Positions 7,612 to 16,824 of a DNA stretch of 44,069 nucleotides are shown one piece after another; the first letter of the stretch is position 1; each line of letters begins with the position of its first letter. Position numbers and translations under genes: made by a program. Below the pieces are notes generated by a model. That model did not search any database. It was not told where the DNA came from and was given only the letters and a program-made list of their open reading frames with translations. Origin of the DNA: a virus; the IMG/VR virus record IMGVR_UViG_3300030107_006371, positions 1 to 44,069 of that record, one strand, 5' to 3'.

Positions 7612-9063
7612 ATGCCTACAAGTTATGGTACTGGTACAGCTCTTCAGTTCTCGGACTCAACACAAAGACAGGTCCTTGAACTAGGAGAAAAAATCCATTA
7701 CTACAATCCTAATGCTACTCCCATTTTCTCTATGTTCGGAATGAAGTCAGTAGTGACTCCAGTCCCTATCTTTGAGTGGATGGAAGACGAGTACATGATT
7801 AAAAAGAGTGAGAAGTTTACAACAACTGCCGCTCAACTCTCAGACACAACACTTGCAGCTGATAATGGCGATAATTCAATCTTAATTTGCGAAAGGCAAG
7901 CCCAAATGGAAATGTTTGAAGTTGGCGGTATATATGCCGCTTCTCATTCAGGAAGTTCATTTAGTGACACTGATATAACGCATTTAATATGTATTGCTCT
8001 TGGCAAAGATGTGAATCACGCATCAGCAACAGACCTAATGGTTCAATTCATTGGGGCGCATGCACATACCAGCCTTGATGCTTACAATACTGAAAATGAA
8101 ACAGATGGTACAGACTTGATTGTCGCAAATAGTTCTGGTGTAATGACATTAGAATATGTTGCCAATGCAGGTCGTTTTTATGATAATGGTACAGCAACAG
8201 ATTATTACGGCTATCAAAACCATGCAGGAACTAATGGTTTCGGTCAAGCTAATTTCGCTGACGCTGATTACTTTATGCGTGAAAATGGCATTTCAGGTAT
8301 TGCTGAAGGTTCTGCTGTTGGTGTAGAAACTCGTAAAAAAGTTCGTAGGTTGAAAAACTGTACGCAAATTTTTCGCGAGCCATACACAGTAACTGGAACT
8401 GCAAAAGCTGCAAAGCATTACGGCGGTTCAGAGTTAGCAAGGTTGCAAGCTAGAAAACTAGCAAAAATCAAAGGTGATGTTGAATGGGCTATTTTAACAA
8501 ATGGCGCAATCTCTCTTGATGCAACCGCTGAAAACCCAAAACGTACTTTTCAAGGCTTTGATGTTAGTAGCACCGCTGGTGCAGTTTCATCCTTGAATGG
8601 TGCTAGCAATACCAATATGCAATGGGATTATAGCGCAGGTCTTTCTAATTTAGATGGTGTCTCAGAATATCTATTCCATGATATGGTTTCAGGTTCAATG
8701 AGAAAAACCGTATTTTGTTCTAATAAGTGGCTTGTGCAACTTGTTGCCGCTACTAGAACTGCTGATACTGGTTTTTATGATACTGGAGAAAAAACATCAA
8801 CTGGTCTAAGAGTTCGCTCTTATATGGGTCCAGTTGGTCAGTTAGACTTTATCCCTCATCCATATCTAAATGGTTCTTTAGAAGATTACGCTGTTGCGGT
8901 TGACCCTGCGAATTTTGCAATTCGTCCGTTGGCTGGTCGTGATATGCAACTTCGCAAAGACATTGTTAAGGATGGTCGTGACGGTCAAACTGATGAATGG
9001 CTAATGGAAGTTGGTGTTGAAATTCGTAACGAACAAACACACGCTATCTTAAAGCTAGTCTAA
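7612..9063 (+). CDS. Major capsid protein, HK97-fold type
   Basis: A 483-residue coat protein. The N-terminus (TSYGTGTALQFSD), the VTPVPIFEWMEDEY strand, the RRLKNCTQIFREPYTVT segment and the long helix ELARLQARKLAKIKGDVEW match a coat family common in environmental podoviruses (SU10/DUF5309-like). An insertion around residues 100-230 is rich in Gly, Asn and Asp and may form a surface domain. A very strong SD (AGGAGGT) fits high expression. A GNRA-loop hairpin follows the stop. No protease or fusion is visible nearby. Confidence 0.9.
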   Translation: MPTSYGTGTALQFSDSTQRQVLELGEKIHYYNPNATPIFSMFGMKSVVTPVPIFEWMEDEYMIKKSEKFTTTAAQLSDTTLAADNGDNSILICERQAQMEMFEVGGIYAASHSGSSFSDTDITHLICIALGKDVNHASATDLMVQFIGAHAHTSLDAYNTENETDGTDLIVANSSGVMTLEYVANAGRFYDNGTATDYYGYQNHAGTNGFGQANFADADYFMRENGISGIAEGSAVGVETRKKVRRLKNCTQIFREPYTVTGTAKAAKHYGGSELARLQARKLAKIKGDVEWAILTNGAISLDATAENPKRTFQGFDVSSTAGAVSSLNGASNTNMQWDYSAGLSNLDGVSEYLFHDMVSGSMRKTVFCSNKWLVQLVAATRTADTGFYDTGEKTSTGLRVRSYMGPVGQLDFIPHPYLNGSLEDYAVAVDPANFAIRPLAGRDMQLRKDIVKDGRDGQTDEWLMEVGVEIRNEQTHAILKLV

Positions 9064-9076
9064 AACCTAATAATCG

Positions 9077-9102
9077 CTTGGGGGCGGGCAACCGCCCTCA
9101 AG
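9077..9102 (+). promoter_or_regulatory. Strong GNRA hairpin after the capsid gene
   Basis: An 11-bp stem CTTGGGGGCGG/CCGCCCTCAAG (one G-U pair) is capped by the stable tetraloop GCAA, 14 bases after the capsid stop. No T-run follows, so it is not a standard terminator. It could protect the capsid mRNA from 3' decay or reduce read-through. It is the most G+C-rich stem seen in the genome. Confidence 0.75.
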
Positions 9103-9114
9103 TTAGGAAAAAAT

Positions 9115-9249
9115 ATGAAAGAAACAACATACGGAACGGGAGCAACAAAATTCAGTGATGGTTCGTCAAGAATGACAACTACGCTAGGAAAGAAAAAATC
9201 TCGTGTTCGTAAAAAACGCAAAAAAAGAAAGAGGTTTAGTTATGCCTGA
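9115..9249 (+). CDS. Tiny basic protein mimicking the capsid N-terminus
   Basis: A 44-residue protein, shorter than usual annotation limits. Its first 19 residues, MKETTYGTGATKFSDGSSR, resemble the capsid start TSYGTGTALQFSDSTQR, and the rest is a dense Lys/Arg tail (KKKSRVRKKRKKRKR). An SD (AGGAAA) and an overlap with the next ORF support translation. The shared segment suggests binding at the same virion site as the coat N-arm, while the basic tail could touch packaged DNA; both are inference. Confidence 0.65.
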   Translation: MKETTYGTGATKFSDGSSRMTTTLGKKKSRVRKKRKKRKRFSYA

Positions 9250-9343
9250 TGTTGGTGGAGTAAAATTTTCTTATACGCCTGAAGGTGTAAAAAAGGCAAG
9301 TAGAGCTAGAAAAAAATATAACAAAAATAAGAAAAAACAATGA
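9242..9343 (+). CDS. Second tiny basic protein
   Basis: A 33-residue protein with a short beta-like start (GGVKFSYTPEGVKKA) and a very basic tail (RARKKYNKNKKKQ). It overlaps the previous small ORF by eight bases and shares ATGA with the next gene. The word VKFS loosely repeats TKFS of its neighbour. Its place between capsid and connector suggests a virion or DNA-binding role. Short, so the call depends on context. Confidence 0.55.
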   Translation: MPDVGGVKFSYTPEGVKKASRARKKYNKNKKKQ

Positions 9344-10257
9344 GATACCAAGAAGCGTATGAATTAATTGATACTGGAGTTATTGCTGGTGGCGTTGAAA
9401 TTCCTGTATCGCATAATTTAATGGAAATATACTTTGACCAAGCTGTAAACGATATTGCAATGAGGTCAGTTCGTAAAAAAGATTTTCAATCGTTTACCTC
9501 AAGTGGCAAAGAATATATTTTTACAAAAGGTAATTACTCTGGACAAGTTTATAAAGTTGAACTAGACCAAGCAGATGTACCCTTTGTTGATGAATCGGCA
9601 ATTATATCTAATGTAGAAGATGATGATGTTTCTAAAATCGGATATTATATAAAAACTGATACATCTACAGGTTCTATTACAGGGGTAACGGGAGCGTCTC
9701 CAAGCGTAGTAACGTCAGCCTCTCACGGATTAGAAACTGGAGACTATGTTGTTTTTAGCGAAATTAAAGGACATTATGTAACTGCAAGCAAAGTATCTCA
9801 TTTAAACAACAAAAGACTTGCAATCACTAAAGTAGATGCTAATAGTTTTTCTGTAGCAGTAGATTCTTCTGGAAGTACAACTGCGTATTCCAGTGGTGGA
9901 TTTTGGCAGGAAGACACACATAAGCTTTATTTAACAAAAAATCCTGATTCTGGAGATACATTAAAAGTTTATTACTATGCAAAACCAGAACCAAAATCTA
10001 GTATAGCTAGCAGAGTAGATTTGCCTGAGCAATTAATTCCGGCAGCAATTCATAACACATTAGGACATTTTTTAAATCTTGGAGGAAATCTTCAAGTTGG
10101 TAGCGGGCATATGGGATTAGCAAAAAAACTAGAGCAAGAATATATTGATACATCACGCGCAAAAGAACCAATGCCTCATTTAATACCAAACCCAATGCAG
10201 GTTTTTGTTACTACAAGAAATGGTTCAATTGAAAACCTAACTGGAGCTGATGATTAA
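9340..10257 (+). CDS. Head-tail adaptor-like structural protein with beta insertion
   Basis: A 305-residue protein in the place of the adaptor that docks on the portal. The N-terminal and C-terminal parts (VSHNLMEIYFDQAVND ... LPEQLIPAAIHNTLGHFL) are helical and look like one domain interrupted by an insertion at about 105-190. The insertion reads HGLETGDYVVFSEI, LNNKRLAITKVDANSFSVAV and AYSSGG. That pattern is the small beta-barrel repeat (FCCH-like, found in ubiquitin-activating enzymes and often in phage tail proteins). Function of the insertion may be virion decoration or receptor contact. Confidence 0.65.
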   Translation: MRYQEAYELIDTGVIAGGVEIPVSHNLMEIYFDQAVNDIAMRSVRKKDFQSFTSSGKEYIFTKGNYSGQVYKVELDQADVPFVDESAIISNVEDDDVSKIGYYIKTDTSTGSITGVTGASPSVVTSASHGLETGDYVVFSEIKGHYVTASKVSHLNNKRLAITKVDANSFSVAVDSSGSTTAYSSGGFWQEDTHKLYLTKNPDSGDTLKVYYYAKPEPKSSIASRVDLPEQLIPAAIHNTLGHFLNLGGNLQVGSGHMGLAKKLEQEYIDTSRAKEPMPHLIPNPMQVFVTTRNGSIENLTGADD

Positions 10258-10910
10258 TGGCTGATTTTCAAACAAGAATTGAAGATATAATTGGAGCCGT
10301 TGCAAGTGTAGGTTCTGATGATGCCGCAGCAAATCAACAAGCTATACAGGATGCACTCCAAGATACGGCAAAAGATATAATTAATAAAGCAAGACCAGAT
10401 ATATTTATTCAATTTGCAACAAAATCCTCAAATGTTACATCTAATCCTATCGCTACTAATTTAGAAAACTCAAGAATAGCTTTAGTAGAAAGAAGGGAAG
10501 ACGATGATACTTCAAGTTTATATTTGTCTTGTGTTTTTATTGATGCTTCTTTACAAGGAAAAATACAAAACCCACATAGTATTTATTATGCTACAGACGA
10601 AGCTCCTAGGTGGACATTTAACGATAACGATGTTTATGTATATCCAGAGCCATCTGCTAGTAATCCAACAAGATATTATGTAATGGATAATCCAACAATT
10701 GAACATGACGCTAGCTCTGTTACTAAATTTCCAGATGAGCTAGAACACGCGCTAGTTTTAGGTGCAGCTGCAAAATTAAAACTAAGAGCAATTACGTTTT
10801 ATAACGAAGATGAAGACCCTGAGCTTGTTAGCCTTCATCGCGCTCAACATCAAGAAATTCTAGCAGAATATAATAGTGCGCTAGCTCCATTTATAGCTCG
10901 TAGCGAATAA
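10257..10910 (+). CDS. Connector or tail completion protein
   Basis: A 217-residue protein beginning at a TAATG overlap. It starts with an acidic helix (RIEDIIGAVASVG), carries a central beta-rich part with DNDVYVYPEPS, and ends with a helical FPDELEHALVLGAAAKLKLRA segment. This helix-beta-helix layout is shared by small connector proteins found between adaptor and tail hub in many podoviruses. I do not recognise a named family; position is the main evidence. Confidence 0.55.
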   Translation: MADFQTRIEDIIGAVASVGSDDAAANQQAIQDALQDTAKDIINKARPDIFIQFATKSSNVTSNPIATNLENSRIALVERREDDDTSSLYLSCVFIDASLQGKIQNPHSIYYATDEAPRWTFNDNDVYVYPEPSASNPTRYYVMDNPTIEHDASSVTKFPDELEHALVLGAAAKLKLRAITFYNEDEDPELVSLHRAQHQEILAEYNSALAPFIARSE

Positions 10911-13900
10911 TGGCAAAACAAACCTATGTAATTAGAGAATTTCACGGGGGAGTAAATTCAAACGCTGACCCAAGAGACGTAACTCAAGAAGAGTCTCCTG
11001 ATATTAAAGCTGGAATTACAAATTTAGGAAAACTTACAACTCAAGGTGAATTTGATACTGGAACAACTACGGGTGCAAACATTACAAGTGAAACAGTGAG
11101 GAGAGAAGGTTTGTTTGTTATGGGAAGCGATAGAAAAGTTTCTGATAATTCAGTTAACGATGAATCATTAATTTTTCTTCACGATGTTAACAACGAAAAT
11201 ATTGATGTTTTAGATAGCGGAGGTTGGAGTACATCTGAAATAGTTTTAGCAAATAGTAGCGCTAGACCAGTTTTTTTTGCCGCTGATGGAGTTTTAAGAA
11301 TCGGAGATGCAAATGATTATAATTTAACAGATTGGTATGGATATATAGGAAGAACTTTGTTTTCATCTCTTGATGCTGCTACCGTTTTAAATAACTGGTA
11401 TAATGAAAATGCAAAATGCGCTAATCCAGTTTCTGGTCAATGTTTAATTAGTACGCCTTTTAAAGCGGATGACACTACTGGCGTAAACTCTAATAAACTA
11501 GAATATATAGGGGCAGTTGGCAGTTCTTTGATGAATACTAATTCTCTTAATTTAAGAGTCGGTGTAAACATTGAAGATTCTATTAAAGGTACAGGAGACG
11601 GATTAAACGCAAGCGACTGTACAGCAGATTATCCGACCAGTACAGATTTTAGTCCTAATTTAGATGATTATAAAAACTATTCTGGGGGTACAGATGGAAC
11701 TTATACAGCCGCAGAAGATGTCTATCCATTTTTATTTGACAATAATATTTTAGTTGGAAAGAAAAAAGCTCAAGCAACTTCTTTAGGTAATTACTCGGCA
11801 ATAGAAACAAATGTTAGCGATAATCCGTCTTTAGAATATGCTATAAATGAAAAGAAATCATTAATTGTACCTGTTTATTTTTGGGAGTTAGAATACGATA
11901 GAGTTGTAAAAGTAATTATTCAAATAGGCGCACTAACAATACAAGAGCAAGAAAAAAAGGTTTATGTTTTTGAGTTTGGAGTAGACCAGTTAAAAATAGG
12001 TTGGAATGTTTTAGTCTGCGAAGCTGGTATGCACACCAGTGTTATTGGAGAGCCACCACCTTATGGCGAACCTTTTACATATTTTTCATGTAAAGTTGAA
12101 AATGACAATCAAGAATCAAGCGGTGTTGTAACCGTAGATAACTCTTTTCCTAAGTGGTATTTAAGTGGACCAGCTCTTATTAAAAGAATTGGGGCAACTG
12201 GATACGGACCCGGAACTTATAGTTTTTATTATACTTTTCTTTATGATGAAGAAGAACAAGAAAGTAAATTATTTAAATTTAGTCATGTTGACCCTTCAAC
12301 CGAACCAAAAGAACTTAATCAAGTTACTATTGCAGGTGGTTCTGTATTGTTTAATTATGATATGTATATAAAACCTACTTCAGATTTAAACCCAAGAATA
12401 GTTGGGGCTAAGTTGTATTATAAGAAAAAAGAAGACGACAGTCATTATTTAATAGGACAAACTGACTTTATAGATAAAGGTTTTAAGTTTTTTCCAGAAG
12501 CAGAAACTTATGAATATTCTTTTGCAAACGTTATTGATAATACGTCTAATTTAGATGACGCTGTTGTAATAAAGGGAGTTACACCAGAAGCGTCAAACTT
12601 AATTGACACTTATAAAAGTTTAAACGGGTTTTATTCAAAAATAGATTCTTTAAGCGCCCGATGGAAAACGGCAACTATTCAAGGTCGTAGAGCGTATGTG
12701 GGCAACGTTCAGCAAGGTGGTGAAAATTATCCAGATAGAATGTTAAAAAGCATGGTAAATAAATTTGATATTTTTCCAAATAAAGATTCCGTTATAGATG
12801 TGGCTATTCGAGATGGAGAAAATATTATAAAACTTGAGTCTTATGCTGATAGAATTTTGCAGTTTAAAGAAAAAACATTATATATAATTAACGTAGCCCA
12901 AGGTTCAGAATTCTTAGAAGATATTCATCCGTTTAAGGGTATTGCAAATGAATATCATAGCACAAAAACAGATAGAGGGATTGCATTTTTTAATGAGTTT
13001 GGAGCCTACATATATGACGGAAGGGCAATAGTAAACTTATTGGAAAAAGAAGGAAGAACCGTAATTAGCGAAGATACTTGGAAATCTTTTGTGACAACAA
13101 GCGCTATAGAAAAAACAACTATTGGGTACGCCCCTAAAAAACATCAAATATTATTTCATAATTATAGTGGCGTTGTGTATATATACAATATGAAGTTAGG
13201 CGCATGGACATTTACGGACAATACTGTGGATGATATTAGGAATTACGATGCAAGAAAAATAACAAAAATGGCGTTAGATGAAAATAATAATGCTTTTTTT
13301 ATGGCAGCAGAAACCGGAACTGGAAACCTCTATGCTACATCTTTTAAATATGACCATACTCCTTCAAATACTAATCATTTTACATATATAACAAAAGATA
13401 TTGATTTTGGAGACCCTTCAATTAGAAAAAAAATTTATAAGGTATATATAACCTATAGGTCTGGAGACCCCTCTATGGGTACAGGAAACCTTCCAAATAT
13501 AAAATGCCTTTATGATGTAAATGGCGGAACTGAATACAATAAAACATTTAAAGCTGGTACAAATTATAGTGAGTATTTTACAGGTCAAACTGGTGCTTAT
13601 TTTTCTCTTGACCCAGCAACATCTTGGACAACAGCTGAATTAAAACCAGCAACAAGCTCTCAAGCAAACAATATATATTCATTTTCTCTTAAAATAGTTA
13701 ATAATTCAAATATTCGTTCTAATACGGCTCAAGCAACAGGCGGGAGTCCAACTAATCAAATTACGTTAGACTCTAGTGCATCAGCCATTGACGATTATTA
13801 TAACAACATGAAATTAACTATATGGAAAAGCCCTGATAGCGATTTTAATAATACTGTAAAAGTTACCGATTATATTGGCTCTTCAAAAATAGCAACTGTT

Positions 13901-14017
13901 TCTCCTAGTTTTTCAACAGCTCCAGATACAAATTCAAAATTTGTAGTTGGTCTTATACCGTCCGATTTTGAAATAAACGATATAACTATAGTCTATAGGG
14001 CAAAAAGCGTTAAATAA
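10910..14017 (+). CDS. Large tail hub / stabilisation-type protein
   Basis: A 1035-residue protein whose start (IREFHGGVNSNADPRDVT) and central block (RRAYVGNVQ, LESYADRILQFKEKTLYIINV, TDRGIAFFNEFGAYIYDG) look like the beta-propeller tail proteins of P22 gp10 or T7 gp12 type that seal the connector and form the tail nozzle. The C-terminal 100 residues (SSASAIDDYYNNMKLTIW ... VTDYIGSSKIATVSPSFST) form a small beta domain that recurs in many phage tail proteins. It overlaps both neighbours by one base. The family call is by pattern, not by search. Confidence 0.65.
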   Translation: MAKQTYVIREFHGGVNSNADPRDVTQEESPDIKAGITNLGKLTTQGEFDTGTTTGANITSETVRREGLFVMGSDRKVSDNSVNDESLIFLHDVNNENIDVLDSGGWSTSEIVLANSSARPVFFAADGVLRIGDANDYNLTDWYGYIGRTLFSSLDAATVLNNWYNENAKCANPVSGQCLISTPFKADDTTGVNSNKLEYIGAVGSSLMNTNSLNLRVGVNIEDSIKGTGDGLNASDCTADYPTSTDFSPNLDDYKNYSGGTDGTYTAAEDVYPFLFDNNILVGKKKAQATSLGNYSAIETNVSDNPSLEYAINEKKSLIVPVYFWELEYDRVVKVIIQIGALTIQEQEKKVYVFEFGVDQLKIGWNVLVCEAGMHTSVIGEPPPYGEPFTYFSCKVENDNQESSGVVTVDNSFPKWYLSGPALIKRIGATGYGPGTYSFYYTFLYDEEEQESKLFKFSHVDPSTEPKELNQVTIAGGSVLFNYDMYIKPTSDLNPRIVGAKLYYKKKEDDSHYLIGQTDFIDKGFKFFPEAETYEYSFANVIDNTSNLDDAVVIKGVTPEASNLIDTYKSLNGFYSKIDSLSARWKTATIQGRRAYVGNVQQGGENYPDRMLKSMVNKFDIFPNKDSVIDVAIRDGENIIKLESYADRILQFKEKTLYIINVAQGSEFLEDIHPFKGIANEYHSTKTDRGIAFFNEFGAYIYDGRAIVNLLEKEGRTVISEDTWKSFVTTSAIEKTTIGYAPKKHQILFHNYSGVVYIYNMKLGAWTFTDNTVDDIRNYDARKITKMALDENNNAFFMAAETGTGNLYATSFKYDHTPSNTNHFTYITKDIDFGDPSIRKKIYKVYITYRSGDPSMGTGNLPNIKCLYDVNGGTEYNKTFKAGTNYSEYFTGQTGAYFSLDPATSWTTAELKPATSSQANNIYSFSLKIVNNSNIRSNTAQATGGSPTNQITLDSSASAIDDYYNNMKLTIWKSPDSDFNNTVKVTDYIGSSKIATVSPSFSTAPDTNSKFVVGLIPSDFEINDITIVYRAKSVK

Positions 14018-15771
14018 TGGCATATAACAGGCAAGAAAGGGTATTAAGTGGCAAAAAACAATCTGCTTCAATTATTAGGAAAGGTAAACCCGAGCCAAGT
14101 GAAGGATTTCATGGAGACTTGGCATTTGTAGAACTAGACGGAATCGGTGTTGTTCAGTATGTTAAAATTGAAAACGCATGGAGAAGGGTTGTAAATCATA
14201 ATATAACAACCCAAGCTCAATTAGTGTCAAGTCCAATCCCTACAACAGAACAAGACTCAGAAAATACGGATATGTTTATTAAAAAAGATGGTACTAGAGA
14301 ATTTACTGGAAATCAATCTCACGGCGGAAATGATATAACAAATGTAAACAATTTAGATGTAAATGGCTTAACAACGCTTGATTCTACAGAAATTGTTACC
14401 GACGATGGTCATTTTGAAGTATCGGGAACAGGTAATATTACACTATCTACGCAAAACGCAAGGGAAAATGCGAATATTTTTATAAATAGCAATAATGGAA
14501 AAGTTAGCACTATGGCTTATCTAGTTTCACCTAGACCGTCTCTAGAAACTAGCCTTGAAATTTACAGTAGTAGAGGTAGTTTGTATTTATTTGGTGGAGA
14601 CGTATCTATATCTATGACTCCTTGGGCAGAGGAAGAGCAAGGATGGGGAAGTGAAGAAGTTTTAGCAAATTATAGTATTTCTCTTGGAACTAACAACATA
14701 GGTGAAAATGGACGTTTTATATTAACTTCAAATGTGAATGGTATGGATGCCGATGGAATTGTTTTAAGCTCAAAAACAAGCGATATTGCTGGAAGCGTAA
14801 ATAGAATTTTAATTGATTCGTCTGGAGCAAATCTTGAAGAAGAAGATAAAGAAGGATTAATGGCTATACCTGAAAGGCTTGGTATAGAAGTAAAATCTGA
14901 TTTTGGAATGACTATGTTATCATATAGAAATTTTAACATAAATGGTGTTGCTTTACCTATAAATATTTTTTCTCAAGGAAGAATAAATATTTCTTCTATA
15001 TCTGCACTTAGAAACAATATACAGCCTACATTTAGCCCTCCAAGAACAAAAATACATGGACTGTTTGAAATTAGCCAACTATATAGACCTCTTTTAAATA
15101 GGTCTATTATAACCGACATTGGATGGCTTACAAATTACACTACGGCAATTGATGAAGCTGAAGCAGATGTAGATTTGCCTGACCCTAGCACTATGGAAGA
15201 ATGGAGTATGTATCCTGTTTGGGACGGATTAGATACAAATAGATTAATGAGAGCGCATACTAATAGAGCTTGCGCTGTAAATAATTATGGCAATTCTTCT
15301 GCTCCTGTTGTTGATAACGGTAAACTTTATATTGTTTACAATAAATCAAACAGTCCAATAGACGCACCTACTGGAAATAGCGATGGAAACGGAAACCCTG
15401 AAATTGAGCCTGTATATTTATCTAGGGGAGCAGGAACAGACTGGGAAGAACCCGGAACTGTTTGGCTGGTTACTGTTTATTTTCGCAATGGCTCTACTTA
15501 TACTGGATTTAATGTTGGTTATGTTGTTTTTTCAGATGTTGGTGGAGTTGCATTAGACCCAGAAGATATGGGATATACAACTCAGTACATTTCAGATGGT
15601 ACGTTAAGTAGCGCAGGAACTAAGGGGATGATAAAATACGATTATAGCGCAGGAAACCAAGAAACTACTGGGATTTACTGGGAAAATGACACAGGCTCAA
15701 CAGTCGATGTTTGGGCTAGTGCGCTTAAAATTCAAAGCGGAACAGATTTTTATGATACTTTTGGAAATTAA
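14017..15771 (+). CDS. Tail fibre or tail appendage protein
   Basis: A 584-residue protein with a short N-terminal attachment-like domain (LAFVELDGIGVVQYVKIENAWRRVV). A repetitive beta-rich shaft follows: DLDVNGLTTLDSTEIVTDD, NITLSTQNAREN. The centre has beta-helix-like strands and the C-terminus a globular beta domain (WLVTVYFRNGSTYTGFNVGY, YIS.DGTLSS). Trimeric fibre architecture is likely. It follows the tail hub by overlap, consistent with a fibre that joins the tail rather than the S74 fibre downstream. Confidence 0.6.
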   Translation: MAYNRQERVLSGKKQSASIIRKGKPEPSEGFHGDLAFVELDGIGVVQYVKIENAWRRVVNHNITTQAQLVSSPIPTTEQDSENTDMFIKKDGTREFTGNQSHGGNDITNVNNLDVNGLTTLDSTEIVTDDGHFEVSGTGNITLSTQNARENANIFINSNNGKVSTMAYLVSPRPSLETSLEIYSSRGSLYLFGGDVSISMTPWAEEEQGWGSEEVLANYSISLGTNNIGENGRFILTSNVNGMDADGIVLSSKTSDIAGSVNRILIDSSGANLEEEDKEGLMAIPERLGIEVKSDFGMTMLSYRNFNINGVALPINIFSQGRINISSISALRNNIQPTFSPPRTKIHGLFEISQLYRPLLNRSIITDIGWLTNYTTAIDEAEADVDLPDPSTMEEWSMYPVWDGLDTNRLMRAHTNRACAVNNYGNSSAPVVDNGKLYIVYNKSNSPIDAPTGNSDGNGNPEIEPVYLSRGAGTDWEEPGTVWLVTVYFRNGSTYTGFNVGYVVFSDVGGVALDPEDMGYTTQYISDGTLSSAGTKGMIKYDYSAGNQETTGIYWENDTGSTVDVWASALKIQSGTDFYDTFGN

Positions 15772-15784
15772 TTAGGACAATATT

Positions 15785-16822
15785 ATGGCAACAAATCAAG
15801 AAATATTAGAATCATATCGACAAGGTATTGGAGCTGGCGAAGGTCAGGTTAATACTCAAATGCTTATACAAGCCTTAAGAGACAGACAGAGAAGAGCGGA
15901 AGCCTCAGACGCAGCTGCTGCAAAAAGTTTGCAATCTTTTGGAAAAGCAGGATTAAATGTTATTAAAGCTAGAAGAGATTTTCTTTTAGCAAAAAGAGGA
16001 AATCCTGATTTAAAATTTACTGAATTTATGGCTGACCCTAAAACTTCAGCCAAATACATGGAGCAAGGGACAGCAAATATTGTAAGTGGAGAATCTCCTA
16101 AAATTGGATTAAAAGAAACTTTAAATCCATTTAGTAAGGATTATGCTAGAAATTTAAATGTAGAAAAAAGTAACGAAATGTTACAGAGTTTAAGAAGAGG
16201 CGTAAACCAAGCAATCCCATCGGCTGAAGCTAGCATGTTACCTGACCAAAAGCTTGGCGATATGCCAAAATTTGACGATTATTCAAACTTAGCAACCCCA
16301 CCACCTGCTCCAGTTCCACCACCAATGGGAGATATTACTGGAGAGGGACTGCAAAAAACATTATCTGCTGGTCAGCCTAATTTATTTGGTACAGCTACAG
16401 GCGCTGGGGTTAACATACCTTTGCCACAGTCACAATACATACCTTCAGACCAAATTGCAAATTTTACAAAAACAAATCCGCAAATGATTAATATGGGAGC
16501 TGGTGCGATTGGAAAAGCTCCAAGTCAAGCTCCTATGCTTTTAAGGCAATCTCCAGCAGATATGGGTTTGCAAAATATTAAATCAGTACCTGTACCAGAC
16601 CCTACAGCTGGAGCTAGCGCAGTAGGAGAAAAAGCAGGAGCCTTTGGAAATGTTTTAGGAACTGCTAACTTAGGAAAAAATCTTTTTAATGTTTTTAAAG
16701 CAAAAACTGATGAAGACAGGAAAAAATCTATGACAGGAGCAGGTATATCTGCAATTGGTTTAATAAATCCAGCGCTTGGAGCTGGATTAAGTTTAATAAA
16801 CATGCTTAGAAACAGGAGATAG
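15785..16822 (+). CDS. Internal virion (ejection-type) protein A
   Basis: A 345-residue protein. The first 80 residues are Gln/Arg/Ala-rich helices (QALRDRQRRAEASDAAAAK), the centre is Pro-rich (PPPAPVPPPMGD) and flexible, and the C-terminus is a Gly/Ala/Leu hydrophobic segment (GAGISAIGLINPALGAGLSL) followed by MLRNRR. Such a terminal glycine-rich amphipathic segment is typical of proteins that enter the host envelope during DNA delivery. It begins a set of four genes of this kind. Confidence 0.5.
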   Translation: MATNQEILESYRQGIGAGEGQVNTQMLIQALRDRQRRAEASDAAAAKSLQSFGKAGLNVIKARRDFLLAKRGNPDLKFTEFMADPKTSAKYMEQGTANIVSGESPKIGLKETLNPFSKDYARNLNVEKSNEMLQSLRRGVNQAIPSAEASMLPDQKLGDMPKFDDYSNLATPPPAPVPPPMGDITGEGLQKTLSAGQPNLFGTATGAGVNIPLPQSQYIPSDQIANFTKTNPQMINMGAGAIGKAPSQAPMLLRQSPADMGLQNIKSVPVPDPTAGASAVGEKAGAFGNVLGTANLGKNLFNVFKAKTDEDRKKSMTGAGISAIGLINPALGAGLSLINMLRNRR

Positions 16823-16824
16823 TT

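Noticed and set aside
10007-10195. Leftward ORF in the adaptor gene
   Set aside because: No start signals; shadow frame.
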